Positions 1-11,267 of a stretch of 64,000 bases of DNA are shown here, in pieces. Origin of the DNA: Psychrobacter urativorans (GTDB lineage Bacteria > Pseudomonadota > Gammaproteobacteria > Pseudomonadales > Moraxellaceae); contig NZ_CAJHBR010000011.1 in assembly GCF_904846695.1 (NCBI RefSeq), forward strand, positions 40,871-104,870, in the 5' to 3' direction. The position numbers and the translations under genes were made by a program. Below the pieces are notes generated by a model. The model saw only the letters and a program-made list of their open reading frames with translations, was not told the DNA's origin and ran no database searches. The first letter of the stretch is position 1; every line of letters begins with the position of its first letter.

Positions 1-161
1 CGATGAGCTTTAGTGGTGGTAAACCTGTAATGATGGTACTGAATGATACTTTAGGTCAGACTACCTCCATCAAATTTAGTAATATTAAGCTGAATCCAAG
101 TATCAACAGCAGCCAGTTTAAATTTACTCCACCAAAAGGTGTTGATATTATTAATCAGTAA
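1..161 (+). CDS. lolA: Outer-membrane lipoprotein carrier protein LolA, C-terminal fragment
   Basis: Only the last 50 or so codons are inside the window; the reading frame through position 3 stays open to the TAA at 159-161. The peptide contains LGQTTSIKFSNIKLNP and ends FTPPKGVDIINQ, which matches the end of LolA, the periplasmic chaperone that carries lipoproteins from LolCDE to LolB. The gene starts upstream of the window. It is followed by a short heptamer repeat and a strong terminator, so it does not read into nuoA. The call rests on recognising the tail only. Confidence 0.8.
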   Translation, partial: MSFSGGKPVMMVLNDTLGQTTSIKFSNIKLNPSINSSQFKFTPPKGVDIINQ

Positions 162-181
162 TCAGTAATCAGTAATCAGTA
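154..181. repeat. Heptanucleotide tandem repeat at the lolA stop codon
   Basis: Four copies of the 7-base unit atcagta run directly from the last lolA codons into the 3' untranslated region. The first copy includes the stop codon. A change in copy number would not alter LolA beyond its last residues. A similar 7-base array lies at the end of the LysE-family gene near 45061. Confidence 0.8.
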
Positions 182-214
182 ACTCATAGCTGATGGCTGA
201 TCTATTAATGATAT

Positions 215-248
215 AAAAAGACAGGTCGATTATTCGGCCTGTCTTTTT
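215..248 (+). terminator. Rho-independent terminator of lolA
   Basis: An 11-bp perfect stem (aaaaagacagg at 215-225 paired with cctgtcttttt at 238-248) with a 12-nt loop ends in a T-run. It lies about 54 bp after the lolA stop. Confidence 0.85.
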
Positions 249-1036
249 GCCTGTTTGCTACCGCTATAAGCAGGTATAAACTCAGATTTGCGGTAGCTAA
301 ATGACTATCATAATCAGTTATAAATATTTTGTTAGCTAATTATTGATCTGCAACACAACTGATTGGGCAGCATTGCGCACTTAATGGTATTGCTCTTAAT
401 CGAGTGTAATAGCCTGTTTTTATTTGAATTAATCTTTTAATTTTTACAGTCATTGCCATGCTGATTGAGGTGTGTTTTACAATTGGGCTTAAAGTTAAGT
501 TTATAGTAAAATTAAGGCCTTGCAAAAATTTAAATAGGGCGTACCCTATAGCATAATTTATCGCTGTAGATACATATTTTGTAGCATATAAAGTGACCGC
601 CTGATACAGTGAAAAACTGGCTTTTGGGCACTAATATGCGTATAGTAGGTAAACCGTTTATGCCAGTTGTCACACCATTATTGACCCTTTGTAATGAGTT
701 ATTAAATCAATTAAATAAGTTGTTATTTAATTAGCAATAGAGATATTGATTTACTAAGTTTATTCAAGGCGTTTAGTAGATGTTTTTGATGACCAGCCCT
801 TATCCTTGACTATGTCGGATATCTTTACAGTTGGTCCTATCTGATGCTAACGTCGATAACCTTGATAATTGGCCGTTACCAGCAAAGTGTTTTATAGCTT
901 ATTTTAATATTATAAATAAGGTATTAGTCGCACTTTGCATATTCGTTTGCGTTATGGTTATCGTATAACTATGTTGTTATTGAGTACTAGTTTGCGTTAT
1001 ACCTAACACTCGCTTGGGTGAGGAGCACGTATTATC
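249..1036. other. Long intergenic region upstream of the nuo operon
   Basis: About 790 bp without a convincing gene. A 61-codon minus-strand open frame at 340-525 has no recognisable content and no good ribosome site. The region must carry the nuo promoter or promoters, but I found no convincing -35/-10 pair. It holds the inverted repeat at 534-549 and several A+T-rich stretches. A long leader upstream of a respiratory operon suggests transcriptional control, but the sequence alone does not show by what. Confidence 0.5.
534..549. promoter_or_regulatory. Short perfect inverted repeat upstream of nuo
   Basis: The arms atagggc-gta-ccctat give a perfect 6-bp dyad (atagggc side 534-539, ccctat 544-549) around cgta. 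It could be an operator for the nuo operon, but it lies about 490 bp before nuoA and no regulator is identified. Confidence 0.3.
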
Positions 1037-1654
1037 ATGTCTGCCTTTAATTGGTCAGCCGTTGCTTTTATTCTAGCCGCTATCGGTCTGGTTATATTCA
1101 TGCTAGTCGTCCCGCGTTTGCTAGGTGGGCGGTCTCATGGTCTGCAAAAAGAACATGTATTTGAAGCAGGCGTTGTCGGAGCTGGCAATGCCCGTATTCG
1201 CTTGTCTGCTAAATTTTATTTAGTAGCTATCTTCTTTGTTATCTTCGATTTAGAAGCCTTGTATTTATATGCTTACGCCGTCTCAATTCGAGAAACAGGG
1301 TGGGCCGGTTTTATTGCGGCTTCGACTTTTATTATTGATCTGTTGATTGGTTTAGTCTATGCCTTGAGTTTGGGCGCACTAAACTGGGCACCTGCTGATA
1401 AACTGCGCAAAAAATCTCGTCTTTATGCCGCGCCTGCTGGCTTTAATCTAGCGAGCATTACCAAGTTTGATGGGGTTGAAGAACTGATGGTTGACCCTAC
1501 GGGTAAAATACCAGCACAGTCTTCAGGACAGATCAATGTATCAAATAACATTGAAGCTAATCGTCGCCATCTACAAAGCATCGACCATATTAATACCACA
1601 GGTAATATTACTTCTGTGGATTTTGCTGCGTCTGCTCAGCGTGAAAATACTTAG
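1037..1654 (+). CDS. nuoA: NADH-quinone oxidoreductase subunit A
   Basis: First gene of the complex I operon; NuoA is a small membrane-arm subunit beside NuoH, NuoJ and NuoK. Three hydrophobic helices are visible, at about residues 8-28, 60-82 and 90-115. The conserved core GVVGAGNARIRLSAKFYLVAIFFVIFD is present but split by no gap. The protein has 205 residues, whereas family members usually have 120-150. The excess is a polar tail of about 70 residues after the third helix. A ribosome site (gagg, 1019-1024) precedes the ATG. A 234-bp gap separates it from nuoB, unusually wide for this operon. Confidence 0.93.
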   Translation: MSAFNWSAVAFILAAIGLVIFMLVVPRLLGGRSHGLQKEHVFEAGVVGAGNARIRLSAKFYLVAIFFVIFDLEALYLYAYAVSIRETGWAGFIAASTFIIDLLIGLVYALSLGALNWAPADKLRKKSRLYAAPAGFNLASITKFDGVEELMVDPTGKIPAQSSGQINVSNNIEANRRHLQSIDHINTTGNITSVDFAASAQRENT

Positions 1655-1888
1655 TATCAGTCCTTAGCATACTGCTTGTTATAAGTAGTTAATCTCAGTT
1701 TTTAGAATAACTATATTTGCGATTAGATTGCCTATTAAAGCAAGAGTTTAGATGATAAATTCTGCAGTATATAACAGGTAGGTGGTTCAATCGATAGTTA
1801 GTTATGAAGGTCATATTTGCAACAATAATATGATTAGCTTGCTGGCAACCTCAACGCTATGCTGCACCCAATATAAAGGTTGAATGTT

Positions 1889-2557
1889 ATGAAATATACC
1901 TTAACCAGAGCCAATCCTGATGCAGATATTTATCCTGCAGAGACTCGGGAAACGGTCGGTGATCCTCTCGAAGATGAAGTTAATAAAAACGTCTTTATGG
2001 GTCGTCTAGAAGATTTAGTTCATTCGACGGCTAACTGGGGGCGTAAGAACTCGTTGTGGCCTTTTAACTTCGGTACTTCATGCTGTTATGTTGAATATGC
2101 TACTACTTTGACTGCCGTCCACGATTTATCGCGCTTTGGTGCAGAAGTTATTCGTGCCTCACCAAGACAAGCTGATGTCATGATCGTAGCGGGCACTTGT
2201 TTTATCAAAATGGCACCAGTTATTCAACGCCTTTATGAGCAAATGCTAGAGCCTAAATGGGTCATCTCTATGGGCGCTTGTGCTAACTCTGGTGGTATGT
2301 ACGATATCTATTCAGTAGTCCAAGGCGTGGATAAGATTATTCCGGTAGATGTCTATATACCTGGTTGTCCACCGCGTCCAGAAGCCTTGATCCAAGGCTT
2401 GATGCTATTACAAGAATCGATTACTAAAGAGCGTCGCCCTTTAGGTATTCATATGAAAGATCAAGGCATTTATCAGCCACAAATGACGTCTGAGCGTGAC
2501 CGCAAACAAGCGGATCGTATTGCAGTAAAAAATCTACGTAGTCCAGACAGTATTTAA
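1889..2557 (+). CDS. nuoB: NADH-quinone oxidoreductase subunit B
   Basis: NuoB carries the terminal [4Fe-4S] cluster N2, which passes electrons to quinone at the base of the peripheral arm. The ligand motifs are all present: GTSCCYVEY (the CC pair), [20 protein letters not shown] and PGCPPRPE. I chose the ATG at 1889, with AAAGG ending 9-10 bases upstream, over an in-frame TTG at 1880 that would add three residues. The product is 222 aa, close to the usual length. Confidence 0.95.
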   Translation: MKYTLTRANPDADIYPAETRETVGDPLEDEVNKNVFMGRLEDLVHSTANWGRKNSLWPFNFGTSCCYVEYATTLTAVHDLSRFGAEVIRASPRQADVMIVAGTCFIKMAPVIQRLYEQMLEPKWVISMGACANSGGMYDIYSVVQGVDKIIPVDVYIPGCPPRPEALIQGLMLLQESITKERRPLGIHMKDQGIYQPQMTSERDRKQADRIAVKNLRSPDSI

Positions 2558-2662
2558 CTTAATAGCTTGGCTTGTTGGGCCGTTAACGATAAACAGGCGC
2601 AGGCGCTTATCATCATTTAGTGATAATAACTCAGTTATGATTAATGAAGGAAAACATCATTC

Positions 2663-4438
2663 ATGGTCACGGTAGTCGAAAATATAGATCCTAAGATCAA
2701 GCCTGTACCTGCAGTAATTCAAGAGCTAGGGCACAAGTATGCTGGTAAGTTTGTAGTGCAGCAGACTATCGATGAGATCCCGACAGTCTGGGTCGCACGT
2801 GCTGATTTACTAGATATTTTATTATTCTTACGTAAGCTGCCAAAACCTTATGTCATGTTGTTCGACTTATCAGCGATGGATGAGCGCTTGCGCCAACATC
2901 GTGAAGGTCTGCCAGCTAGCGACTTTACGGTTTTTTATCATCTGATGTCGCTGGAGCGTAATAGCGATGTAAGGATTAAAGTTGCCCTTAGTGAAGATGA
3001 CTTAAATGTGCCTAGCGCTACTAACATTTGGCCTAATGCCAATTGGTATGAGCGTGAAGTTTGGGACATGTTCGGCATTGTCTTTACTGGCCATCCGCAT
3101 TTAACCCGTATCTTACTGCCTAAGTATTGGGAAGGTCATCCACTGCGCAAAGAATATCATGCGCGCGCCACTGAATTTACTCCTTACTTCCTAAATACGG
3201 CCAAGCAAGAGTACGAGCAAGAGAACTTGCGCTTCGTTCCTGAAGAGTGGGGCATGAAACGTTCGGGACGTGATGAAGACTTTATGTTCTTGAACATCGG
3301 TCCTAACCATCCCTCAGCGCATGGTGCCTTTAGACTAGTACTTCAGCTCGATGGTGAAGAAGTTGTTGACTGTATTCCGGATATTGGTTATCACCATCGC
3401 GGCGCAGAAAAGATGGCTGAGCGTCAGACTTGGCATTCTTACATTCCTTACACCGACCGTATTGATTACTTAGGTGGGGTGATGAATGAGCTGCCGTATA
3501 TTATGTCAGTGGAGAAGTTAGCTGGTATTACCATTCCAGCACGTGCTGAAACTATCCGGGTAATGATGAGTGAGTTTTTCCGTATCACTAACAACCTACT
3601 ATTCGTCGGTACTTTTATTCAAGATGCTGGTGGTATGACCCCAGTATTCTATATGTTTACCGATCGCCAAAAAGCTTATGACGTAATCGAAGCAGTAACA
3701 GGCTATCGTATGCATCCGGCTTGGTTCCGTATTGGCGGTACTGCCGCAGATTTACCGCGTGGCTGGCAGCGTTTAGTCCGTGAGTTTTTGGACTGGATGC
3801 CAAAACGTTTAGATGAGTACGTAAAAGCAGCACTGAATAATAGTGTGCTCAAAGGTCGTACGCAAGGTGTGGCTCAATATGATGCTAAGCAAGCTTTAGC
3901 TTGGGGTGTGACTGGCGCAGGTCTTCGTGCTACTGGTGTCGATTTTGATTTACGTAAAGCCCGTCCTTATATGGGCTATGAAAATTATGATTTTGAAGTG
4001 CCAGTAGGGTATAACGGTGATGCTTATGATCGCTGTATGATTAAAGTTGAAGAGATGCGTCAATCCTTGCGTATTATTCGTCAATGTATGGATAATATGC
4101 CGCAAGGCCCTTATAAAGCCGATCATCCATTAGCCGTACCCCCACCGAAAGATCGTACTCTAAATGATATTGAGACTTTGATTAATCACTTTATCTCAGT
4201 ATCTTGGGGTCCAGTGATGCCCGCTGGTGAGTGTGCCACTATCGTTGAGGCTACTAAAGGCTTAAACAGTTATTATATTACTTCAGATCGCGCCACTATG
4301 AGCTATCGTACTCGTATTCGCACTCCGACGTTTGCGCATATTCAGCAGATGCCTTCAGTGATCAACGGCTCGTTAGTATCCGATGCTATCATGTATTTGG
4401 CTTCTATTGACATCGTAATGGCTGACTGTGATCGTTAG
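2663..4438 (+). CDS. nuoCD: NADH-quinone oxidoreductase fused subunits C and D
   Basis: One 591-aa frame contains the NuoC (30-kDa) domain in about residues 1-185 and the NuoD (49-kDa) domain in the remainder, the fusion found in E. coli and many other gammaproteobacteria (about 600 aa). NuoC features include [14 protein letters not shown] and [10 protein letters not shown]. NuoD features include [14 protein letters not shown] and [14 protein letters not shown]. NuoD forms the quinone pocket together with NuoB. AAGGA precedes the ATG. A 136-bp gap follows before nuoE. Confidence 0.96.
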   Translation: MVTVVENIDPKIKPVPAVIQELGHKYAGKFVVQQTIDEIPTVWVARADLLDILLFLRKLPKPYVMLFDLSAMDERLRQHREGLPASDFTVFYHLMSLERNSDVRIKVALSEDDLNVPSATNIWPNANWYEREVWDMFGIVFTGHPHLTRILLPKYWEGHPLRKEYHARATEFTPYFLNTAKQEYEQENLRFVPEEWGMKRSGRDEDFMFLNIGPNHPSAHGAFRLVLQLDGEEVVDCIPDIGYHHRGAEKMAERQTWHSYIPYTDRIDYLGGVMNELPYIMSVEKLAGITIPARAETIRVMMSEFFRITNNLLFVGTFIQDAGGMTPVFYMFTDRQKAYDVIEAVTGYRMHPAWFRIGGTAADLPRGWQRLVREFLDWMPKRLDEYVKAALNNSVLKGRTQGVAQYDAKQALAWGVTGAGLRATGVDFDLRKARPYMGYENYDFEVPVGYNGDAYDRCMIKVEEMRQSLRIIRQCMDNMPQGPYKADHPLAVPPPKDRTLNDIETLINHFISVSWGPVMPAGECATIVEATKGLNSYYITSDRATMSYRTRIRTPTFAHIQQMPSVINGSLVSDAIMYLASIDIVMADCDR

Positions 4439-4574
4439 GGAAGTTATAAAAGACTAGTAATAAAAGAATAGTTATAAAATAAGCTTAATCAATGAGTTAC
4501 CACCTAATGGTGCACCAAAACGCTATACTTGTAAGACGCCATAGCTATCATGACATTTTATAGAAAATAGCGCG

Positions 4575-5108
4575 ATGAGTGAGGATAAGACAAAAGATAT
4601 GAGAATTGTTACTGATAAAGCACCAAAGGTAGATGTAGAAAGCATCCTAACCACTGAAGAGATTACCGCTATTGGTGATTTTATTCATCATTACCCACAT
4701 GCTCGTGCAGCTTCTCTAGATTCATTGAAGATAGTGCAAAAGCGTAATGGTTGGGTCGATGATGCGCAAGTGAATGCGATCGCTAACTTGCTAGATATTC
4801 CAGTGACTGATCTCGATGGGGTAGCTACTTTTTTTAATCGTATCTATCGTCAGCCAGTAGGTCGTCATGTGATCTTAATTTGCGATTCCATTGCTTGTTA
4901 TTTAACAGGTTATGAAGCGTTATCTACTGAGCTTAGAGCGCAGTTGGGTATCGATTATGGTCAAACCACTGCTGATGGACGCTTCACTATATTACCAATT
5001 TGCTGTTTAGGTAACTGTGATAAAGGTCCTGCGGTATTGATAGATGAAGATACTTATGGCCCAGTTCATCCTACTGAGGTGGCGCAATTATTGGAGCTAT
5101 ACGCATGA
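4575..5108 (+). CDS. nuoE: NADH-quinone oxidoreductase subunit E
   Basis: NuoE (24-kDa type) holds the [2Fe-2S] cluster N1a beside the NADH-binding subunit. The four ligands fit the family pattern: C103 and C108 (C-x4-C) and C144 and C148 (C-x3-C, in CCLGNCDKGP). At 177 aa it is slightly longer than usual because of a polar N-terminus. Its last bases overlap nuoF (ATGA), which suggests coupled translation. Confidence 0.95.
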   Translation: MSEDKTKDMRIVTDKAPKVDVESILTTEEITAIGDFIHHYPHARAASLDSLKIVQKRNGWVDDAQVNAIANLLDIPVTDLDGVATFFNRIYRQPVGRHVILICDSIACYLTGYEALSTELRAQLGIDYGQTTADGRFTILPICCLGNCDKGPAVLIDEDTYGPVHPTEVAQLLELYA

Positions 5109-6529
5109 GATTAACGGTTGCAGAACAAGTTGCCCTTCGTAGCCAAGGTAAAGCACCTAGCCAGCTCAATGAGCAGCGTATCCCAATATATGGTGACAAA
5201 GCCACTGCTACTAGTGAAACTAGACCGCTAACTTGGCGTTTAGCCCATCATGATGCGGTATTAGATCTGGCGACTTATGAATCACTACGTGGTTTTGAAG
5301 CGCTTAAAATGACTCTAAATCAAACGCCAGAAGCTACGCTAAAGACTATCAAAGAAGCGGTAGTCAAAGGCCGTGGTGGTGCAGGGTTTCCAGCGGGTAT
5401 CAAATGGTCGTTGATGGCGCCACCTGATGGCGGTCCCCGCTATTTGGTTTGTAATGCTGATGAGATGGAGCCGGGTACTTTTAAAGATCGACTGCTGATG
5501 GAGCGCCTACCACTACAGCTTATCGAAGGTATGATCATTTCTGCTTATGCCATCGGAGCTACGGCGGGCTATATCTTTATCCGCGGTGAATATATCTTAG
5601 CAGCTGAGCGTCTTAATGCTGCTGTCGAAGAGCTTAAAGCCAATAACTTACTTGGCGATGATATTTTAGGCTCAGGTTATAGTTTTGATCTGCATGTGCA
5701 TACTGGTGCTGGACGCTATATTTGTGGCGAAGAGACTGCTTTGCTCAACTCTTTAGAAGGGCGTCGTGCTAATCCACGTACTAAACCACCATTCCCGCAA
5801 GTAGCTGGAGCATGGGGTCGTCCAACCGTAGTCAACAACGTCGAAACTTTGCATAACGTTTCCGCCATTATGTTACATGGTAGCGAGTGGTATCAGGATT
5901 TACCGAAGGCTAAAGGGGTAGTCGAAACTCCGGGCACTAAGTTGTTTGGCTGCTCAGGGTTAGTTAATGATCCCGGTCTATGGGAGTTGCCCTTTGGCTA
6001 TACTGCTCGAGAAATTATTGAAGACTTCGCCGGTGGTATGCAAGAAGGCCGCACTCTTAAGGCTTGGTTGCCAGGCGGTGCTTCTACTGACTTCTTGACC
6101 GCTGATCATTTAGATACTGTAGTCGATTTTGATACTATTCAGGCTGCTGGTAGTCGGATGGGAACTGGACTGATTATGGTCGTCGATGAAGAGCAAGATA
6201 TGGTGCCTTTGCTACGCAATCTTGAGATCTTCTTCCAACGTGAGTCTTGCGGTTTTTGTACGCCTTGCCGCGATGGACTACCTTGGGGTGTCAAGCTGCT
6301 GACTGCTATCAATGATGGCCAAGGTCAGCTGGGTGATGTGGAAAAACTAGAAGAATTAACTCGTGATTTATGGCTTGGCAAGACTTTTTGTGCTCATGCC
6401 CCGGGTGCTATGGAGCCACTTATGAGTGCGCTCAAATATTTCCGTCCTGAGTTTGATCAAAAAATTGAACAAGCGGTCGGTGCACAGGTCATTGAGGCTG
6501 TAGATAGTCAACAGCTAGTAGCGAAATAA
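5105..6529 (+). CDS. nuoF: NADH-quinone oxidoreductase subunit F (NADH/FMN binding)
   Basis: NuoF oxidises NADH through FMN and cluster N3. The nucleotide-binding loop GRGGAGFPAG is at residues 89-98. The N3 ligands appear as ESCGFCTPCRDG near residues 378-390, with a further Cys in KTFCAHAPG near 426. The length of 474 aa is a little above the usual 420-450 because of about 45 extra N-terminal residues. It overlaps nuoE by 4 bases and is 10 bases from nuoG. Confidence 0.96.
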   Translation: MRLTVAEQVALRSQGKAPSQLNEQRIPIYGDKATATSETRPLTWRLAHHDAVLDLATYESLRGFEALKMTLNQTPEATLKTIKEAVVKGRGGAGFPAGIKWSLMAPPDGGPRYLVCNADEMEPGTFKDRLLMERLPLQLIEGMIISAYAIGATAGYIFIRGEYILAAERLNAAVEELKANNLLGDDILGSGYSFDLHVHTGAGRYICGEETALLNSLEGRRANPRTKPPFPQVAGAWGRPTVVNNVETLHNVSAIMLHGSEWYQDLPKAKGVVETPGTKLFGCSGLVNDPGLWELPFGYTAREIIEDFAGGMQEGRTLKAWLPGGASTDFLTADHLDTVVDFDTIQAAGSRMGTGLIMVVDEEQDMVPLLRNLEIFFQRESCGFCTPCRDGLPWGVKLLTAINDGQGQLGDVEKLEELTRDLWLGKTFCAHAPGAMEPLMSALKYFRPEFDQKIEQAVGAQVIEAVDSQQLVAK

Positions 6530-6539
6530 GGAGAGCGGC

Positions 6540-9500
6540 ATGGCAGTCATACATATTGATGGAACCACTGTCGAAGTAGATAGCGCGGACAACTTGCTAC
6601 AAGCGTGCTTGTCGCTAGGTATAGATGTGCCCTATTTTTGTTATCATCCGGCTCTAGGCTCAGTAGGCTCTTGCCGTCAGTGCGCGGTCAAACAATTTCA
6701 AAGCAAAGAAGATTTAGAAGCAGGTCGCGGTAGATTAGTAATGTCTTGTATGGTCGCCCCAAGCGATGATATGTATATCTCAGTCACTGATGATGAAGCG
6801 AAAGCATTTCGTAAGTCAATGATCGAGCTACTGATGACTAACCATCCGCATGATTGTCCTACTTGTGAAGAGGGCGGTCACTGTCATTTGCAAGATATGA
6901 CTTATATGTCTGGTCATAATCATCGTCGTTATCGTTTTACCAAACGTACCCATCATAACCAAGAGCTTGGGCCTTTTATTGCCCATGAGATGAATCGTTG
7001 TATCGCTTGCTATCGTTGCGTACGCTTTTATAAAGACTATGCTGGTGGCGAAGATTTAGGCGTTTATGGCTCTAATAATCGGGTTTATTTTGGTCGTGAT
7101 AAAGATGGTCAATTTGAAAGCGAGTTCTCGGGTAACTTAACAGAGGTTTGCCCAACAGGGGTGTTCACTGATAAGACTCACTCAGAACGCTACAACCGTA
7201 AATGGGATATGCAGTATGCACCAAGCATCTGTCATGGTTGCTCAGCAGGCTGTAATATTTCACCGGGTGAACGCTATGGCGAGTTGCGCCGGATTGAAAA
7301 CCGCTATAACGGTGAAGTAAACCGCTATTTCTTATGTGACCGAGGCCGTTTTGGTTATGGTTATGTCAATCGCGAAGACCGTCCAACGCAAGCGCTTGAG
7401 CGCATCAATGGCAAGCATGTCAAAATAAATATTGACTACGCTTTGGATGAAACTATCAAGCGTCTAGAAAATAAAAAAGTTATAGGTATTGGTTCGCCAC
7501 GCGCTAGCCTTGAGACTAACTTTGCGCTGAAAAATCTAGTTGGTTTTGATAACTTCTCTACTGGCCTCAATCATCAGCAGCAAGCGTTAGTTAATAAATG
7601 TATTGAAGTGCTCAGTACCGAAGGGGTTTATAACCCCGGAATGACTGATATTGAAAGTCATGATGCAGTGCTGATTTTAGGCGAAGATATTACTCAGACG
7701 TCTTCACGAGTTGCTTTGTCTATTCGTCAAGCTGCTAAGAATGAAGCGATAAAAATGGCTGCTGCTGCCAAAACGCAAGCTTGGCTAGCTGAACCTGTAC
7801 AACGTATAGCTCAAGGGGCGCTCAGTCCTATTTATGTTTTGGATGTCTGCGAAACTAAACTTGACGATATCAGTAAGGTCAGTGTAGTCGCCACTCCAGA
7901 AGATATTACTGCGCTTGGCTTTAAAGTAGCCGATGAGATTGATAAGTTAGCTAACGATTTAGCGGACATCATCGATCCGCAAACCACGGATATTGCTCCA
8001 GAACAGGCAGCGAATCAGCAAGTAAGTCCGATGCAAGCCTTAGCGCAGCAAATTGCTTATGATTTAATTCAAGCTGATAAGCCGCTGGTTGTAGCGGGCA
8101 CTAGCTTGTCATCTATAGCGATGATTGAAGCTGCTGCTCAAATCACTCAAGCTCTGAGTCAAAAACGTGCAGCGATTAAAGCTACTGAGCAGAGTCAAGT
8201 TGATGATCATAATGCCAAAGTACAAGCAGCTAATGTGGCGGCCGCTGAACAACAAGCACAAACCACGCAGCCTACTGAAGATCAAGAACTAGCGGCTAAA
8301 CCGGCGAAGCCGGCAGGCGGCACTAACAAAGAGACAGAAGATAATCTCGAGCGCCAACCTGCTAAAAAGCTTGAGCTTAAAGAGCAAAACACTCGCTATA
8401 GCGCTCAAGCAGGTATTTATCTAACAGTGCCTGATGCCAATAGTATTGGGGTCTGCATGCTAGGGGGGCAGTCTGTAGAAGAGTTGCTAGCCTCTGATTT
8501 TGAAGTAGTAGTAGTTGCTGAAAATCAGCTGACTGATGCTATTGATGCACAAAAACTTAGCCAATTATTAAGCAATAAGACAGTCATTGCCCTTGATCAT
8601 CAGTTATTGGACTGGCATGAGCATGTCGATATCGTCTTACCAGCGGCTAGTTTTGCAGAAGCAGATGGTACTTTGGTATCTGCCGAAGGCCGTGCGCAAC
8701 GCTTCTTCCAAGTTTACGATAACAATTATTATCAACCGCTCAGTAGCATTAAAGAAGGCTGGCGTTGGTTGCATGCAGTACATAGCAGCTTACAAGGTAA
8801 ATCAGTCGATTGGACTCAGCTCGACGACGTCATCAATGCTTTGATAGCCACTCATCCTAAGCTTGCTGGTATCAAAGGCGCGGCGCCCGATGCAGATTAT
8901 CGTATAACTGGTCTGAAAATTGCTCGTGAGCCACGTCGCTATTCAGGTCGTACTGCTATGCGTGCACCGTTATCAGTACATGAGCCAATGCAACCAAAAG
9001 ATTTGGATACGGGCTTAACCTTCTCAATGGAAGGCTATAGTGGTACTGAAACGCCAAGTTCGATGATTCCGTTTGCTAACACTCCTGGTTGGAACTCACC
9101 ACAAGCTTGGAATAAATACCAAGATAAAGTAGGGGGTAGCCTTAAAAATGGTGATCCCGGTGTACGCTTATTTGATCAAAACGAGCGTTTGGCACTACGC
9201 CAGTATATAGCTCCAGAAGCTAGCGCTTTACCTAGTACTAATATTCAACAAGGGCACGCCAAATTAGTGCCTATTTATAATATTTATGCCAGCTCTATGA
9301 TGGCTTCACGCAGTCCAGTAGTAGCGGAACAATTACCTATCGCTACTTGGCGTATCGGTATTGAGGATGCTCAGGACTGGCAAATTACCGCTGGTGATTA
9401 TTTGGCTATTGAAGTTGATAACCAACAGATTACTTTACCTGTGCAGCTAGTGCCTTATTTAGCAGAGGGCTGTATTGGCTATCCAGTCGGGCAGGTAAGT

Positions 9501-9626
9501 ATTATCCATCCTTCGCTACCAGCATCGGTAAGTAAGGTTGCCGCGCCAGTAGAAGTGATGACTATCGTAGGTGACATGGCAAATGTCATAGATTTAGCAG
9601 CGCCAACTAGCATACAGGAAGTGTAA
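6540..9626 (+). CDS. nuoG: NADH-quinone oxidoreductase subunit G, with a low-complexity insertion
   Basis: NuoG carries several Fe-S clusters of the peripheral arm. The N-terminal [2Fe-2S] ligands are C34, C45, C48 and C70. These are followed by [12 protein letters not shown], then CIACYRC with a later CPTG, then CHGCSAGC with a distal Cys of the N7-type cluster, then a molybdopterin-oxidoreductase-like domain. At 1028 aa it is over 100 residues longer than the E. coli protein. Much of the excess is an Ala/Gln/Glu/Lys-rich segment at about residues 540-620, probably a surface loop. A strong ribosome site (aaggag) precedes the ATG. Confidence 0.95.
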   Translation: MAVIHIDGTTVEVDSADNLLQACLSLGIDVPYFCYHPALGSVGSCRQCAVKQFQSKEDLEAGRGRLVMSCMVAPSDDMYISVTDDEAKAFRKSMIELLMTNHPHDCPTCEEGGHCHLQDMTYMSGHNHRRYRFTKRTHHNQELGPFIAHEMNRCIACYRCVRFYKDYAGGEDLGVYGSNNRVYFGRDKDGQFESEFSGNLTEVCPTGVFTDKTHSERYNRKWDMQYAPSICHGCSAGCNISPGERYGELRRIENRYNGEVNRYFLCDRGRFGYGYVNREDRPTQALERINGKHVKINIDYALDETIKRLENKKVIGIGSPRASLETNFALKNLVGFDNFSTGLNHQQQALVNKCIEVLSTEGVYNPGMTDIESHDAVLILGEDITQTSSRVALSIRQAAKNEAIKMAAAAKTQAWLAEPVQRIAQGALSPIYVLDVCETKLDDISKVSVVATPEDITALGFKVADEIDKLANDLADIIDPQTTDIAPEQAANQQVSPMQALAQQIAYDLIQADKPLVVAGTSLSSIAMIEAAAQITQALSQKRAAIKATEQSQVDDHNAKVQAANVAAAEQQAQTTQPTEDQELAAKPAKPAGGTNKETEDNLERQPAKKLELKEQNTRYSAQAGIYLTVPDANSIGVCMLGGQSVEELLASDFEVVVVAENQLTDAIDAQKLSQLLSNKTVIALDHQLLDWHEHVDIVLPAASFAEADGTLVSAEGRAQRFFQVYDNNYYQPLSSIKEGWRWLHAVHSSLQGKSVDWTQLDDVINALIATHPKLAGIKGAAPDADYRITGLKIAREPRRYSGRTAMRAPLSVHEPMQPKDLDTGLTFSMEGYSGTETPSSMIPFANTPGWNSPQAWNKYQDKVGGSLKNGDPGVRLFDQNERLALRQYIAPEASALPSTNIQQGHAKLVPIYNIYASSMMASRSPVVAEQLPIATWRIGIEDAQDWQITAGDYLAIEVDNQQITLPVQLVPYLAEGCIGYPVGQVSIIHPSLPASVSKVAAPVEVMTIVGDMANVIDLAAPTSIQEV

Positions 9627-9627
9627 G

Positions 9628-10680
9628 ATGTCGTTTACTCGTATTATCCCTGATGTGCCAAGCTTTTTGGCTGGTATAATGACTTTTGACAGCTGGTCCA
9701 TTCTATTTTTGGTCATACAGTCATTAGTTATTTTCTTAGTGGTGGTTATTGTTGCCGCTCTGATGATCGTTTATGAGCGTCGGATGCTGGCGCTTTGGCA
9801 GGATCGTTATGGTCCGAACCGTGTAGGGCCTTTTGGTTCCTTACAGTTAGTTGCCGATATGCTCAAGATCTTCTTTAAAGAAGACTGGACGCCGAATTTT
9901 ACCGATAAGTTTATGTTCACTTTGGCACCAGCGGTAGCGATGTTTACCGCACTGGCGTCATTTGCCATCATTCCTATATCGCCAACCTTTGGGGTTGCTG
10001 ATTGGGATATCGGGATTTTATTCTTCTTTGCTATGGCAGGTCTTGCCGTTTACGCAGTAATGTTCGGCGGTTGGGCATCAGCGAATAAGTTCTCATTATT
10101 AGGGGGCTTACGTTCAGCCGCACAGACCATCAGCTACGAAGTATTCTTAGGCTTATCATTGATGGGCGTAGTGGCGTTAACAGGCTCCTTTAACTTGCGA
10201 ATGATCGTCGAAGCGCAGAGTGATGGCTGGTATATCTTCCCACAGTTCTTTGGCTTCTTAACTTTTGTTATAGCGGGCGTGGCAGTTACCCATAGACATC
10301 CTTTTGATCAACCAGAAGCTGAGCAAGAGCTTGCCGAAGGCTATCATGTTGAATACTCAGGTATGAAGTTTGGTATGTTCTTTATTGGTGAGTATGTCAA
10401 CGTGGTACTCATTTCAGCCTTGATGACTTGTCTGTTCTTCGGTGGTTGGTTAGCCCCTTTTAATTTAGATATTCCATTTATTCCACCAGCTTTTTGGTTC
10501 ATGATTAAAACGCTATTCTTTATGACCATGTTTATTCTGGCACGGGGCTCGCTCATGCGCCCACGCTATGATCAGGTAATGAATTTTGGCTGGAAGGTCT
10601 GTTTGCCCATAACCTTAATTAATTTATTAGTTACTGCGGCAGTAATTTTGATCTTTTTTCCAACGCCGATAGTGTATTAA
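9628..10680 (+). CDS. nuoH: NADH-quinone oxidoreductase subunit H
   Basis: NuoH is the membrane subunit at the joint between the two arms and helps form the quinone channel. About eight hydrophobic helices are visible. Family signatures include [19 protein letters not shown] near residues 50-68 and [20 protein letters not shown] near 232-251. The length of 350 aa is slightly longer than E. coli NuoH. AGGAAG lies at the end of nuoG, and one base separates the nuoG stop from this ATG. Confidence 0.96.
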   Translation: MSFTRIIPDVPSFLAGIMTFDSWSILFLVIQSLVIFLVVVIVAALMIVYERRMLALWQDRYGPNRVGPFGSLQLVADMLKIFFKEDWTPNFTDKFMFTLAPAVAMFTALASFAIIPISPTFGVADWDIGILFFFAMAGLAVYAVMFGGWASANKFSLLGGLRSAAQTISYEVFLGLSLMGVVALTGSFNLRMIVEAQSDGWYIFPQFFGFLTFVIAGVAVTHRHPFDQPEAEQELAEGYHVEYSGMKFGMFFIGEYVNVVLISALMTCLFFGGWLAPFNLDIPFIPPAFWFMIKTLFFMTMFILARGSLMRPRYDQVMNFGWKVCLPITLINLLVTAAVILIFFPTPIVY

Positions 10681-10718
10681 TTAGCGGCTAGGGCAGAGCT
10701 GATAAGGATAATAACCCC

Positions 10719-11267
10719 ATGTTTACTAGCATAAAAAAGATCATCGTTGGCTTTTATACTATCATCCGTAGTATGTGGATGGTGAATAGTCATGCCATTA
10801 GGCCACGCGATACCATCTTATATCCAGAAGTACCCGTACCTGTACCACCACGTTTTCGCGGACGTATTATTTTGTCTCGTGATCCTGATGGTGATGAGCG
10901 CTGTGTGGCCTGTAACCTTTGTGCGGTTGCTTGTCCAGTGGGCTGTATCTCACTACAAAAAGCTGAGCGTGAAGATGGTCGCTGGTACCCAGAGTTTTTC
11001 CGCATTAACTTTTCACGGTGTATCTTTTGTGGACTCTGTGAAGAAGCTTGTCCAACTACAGCTATTCAGATGACCCCTGATTTTGAAATGGCTGAGTATG
11101 TTCGTCAAGATTTAGTTTATGAAAAAGAGCATTTGCTGATATCCGGGCCAGGTAAGTATCCTGATTATAACTATTATCGGGTGTCCGGTATGGCGGTAGC
11201 AGATAAACCAAAAGGCGCTGCACAAAACGAAGCAGCACCTATTGATCTAAGGAGCTTGCTGCCATGA
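10719..11267 (+). CDS. nuoI: NADH-quinone oxidoreductase subunit I (ferredoxin-like)
   Basis: NuoI carries clusters N6a and N6b, relaying electrons to N2. Two classical [4Fe-4S] motifs are present: C62-x2-C65-x2-C68-x3-C72-P and C101-x2-C104-x2-C107-x3-C111-P. The length of 182 aa is normal. AAGGATAA precedes the ATG. The stop overlaps the nuoJ start (ATGA). Confidence 0.96.
   Translation: MFTSIKKIIVGFYTIIRSMWMVNSHAIRPRDTILYPEVPVPVPPRFRGRIILSRDPDGDERCVACNLCAVACPVGCISLQKAEREDGRWYPEFFRINFSRCIFCGLCEEACPTTAIQMTPDFEMAEYVRQDLVYEKEHLLISGPGKYPDYNYYRVSGMAVADKPKGAAQNEAAPIDLRSLLP

Noticed and set aside
340..525. 61-codon minus-strand frame upstream of nuoA
   Set aside because: No ribosome site or recognisable protein features; lies in A+T-rich intergenic DNA.
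806..834. TTGACT as a -35 of nuo
   Set aside because: No acceptable -10 at 15-19 bp.
10790..11073. Overlapping frames on both strands inside nuoI
   Set aside because: Shadows of the strongly conserved NuoI frame with its eight cluster Cys residues.
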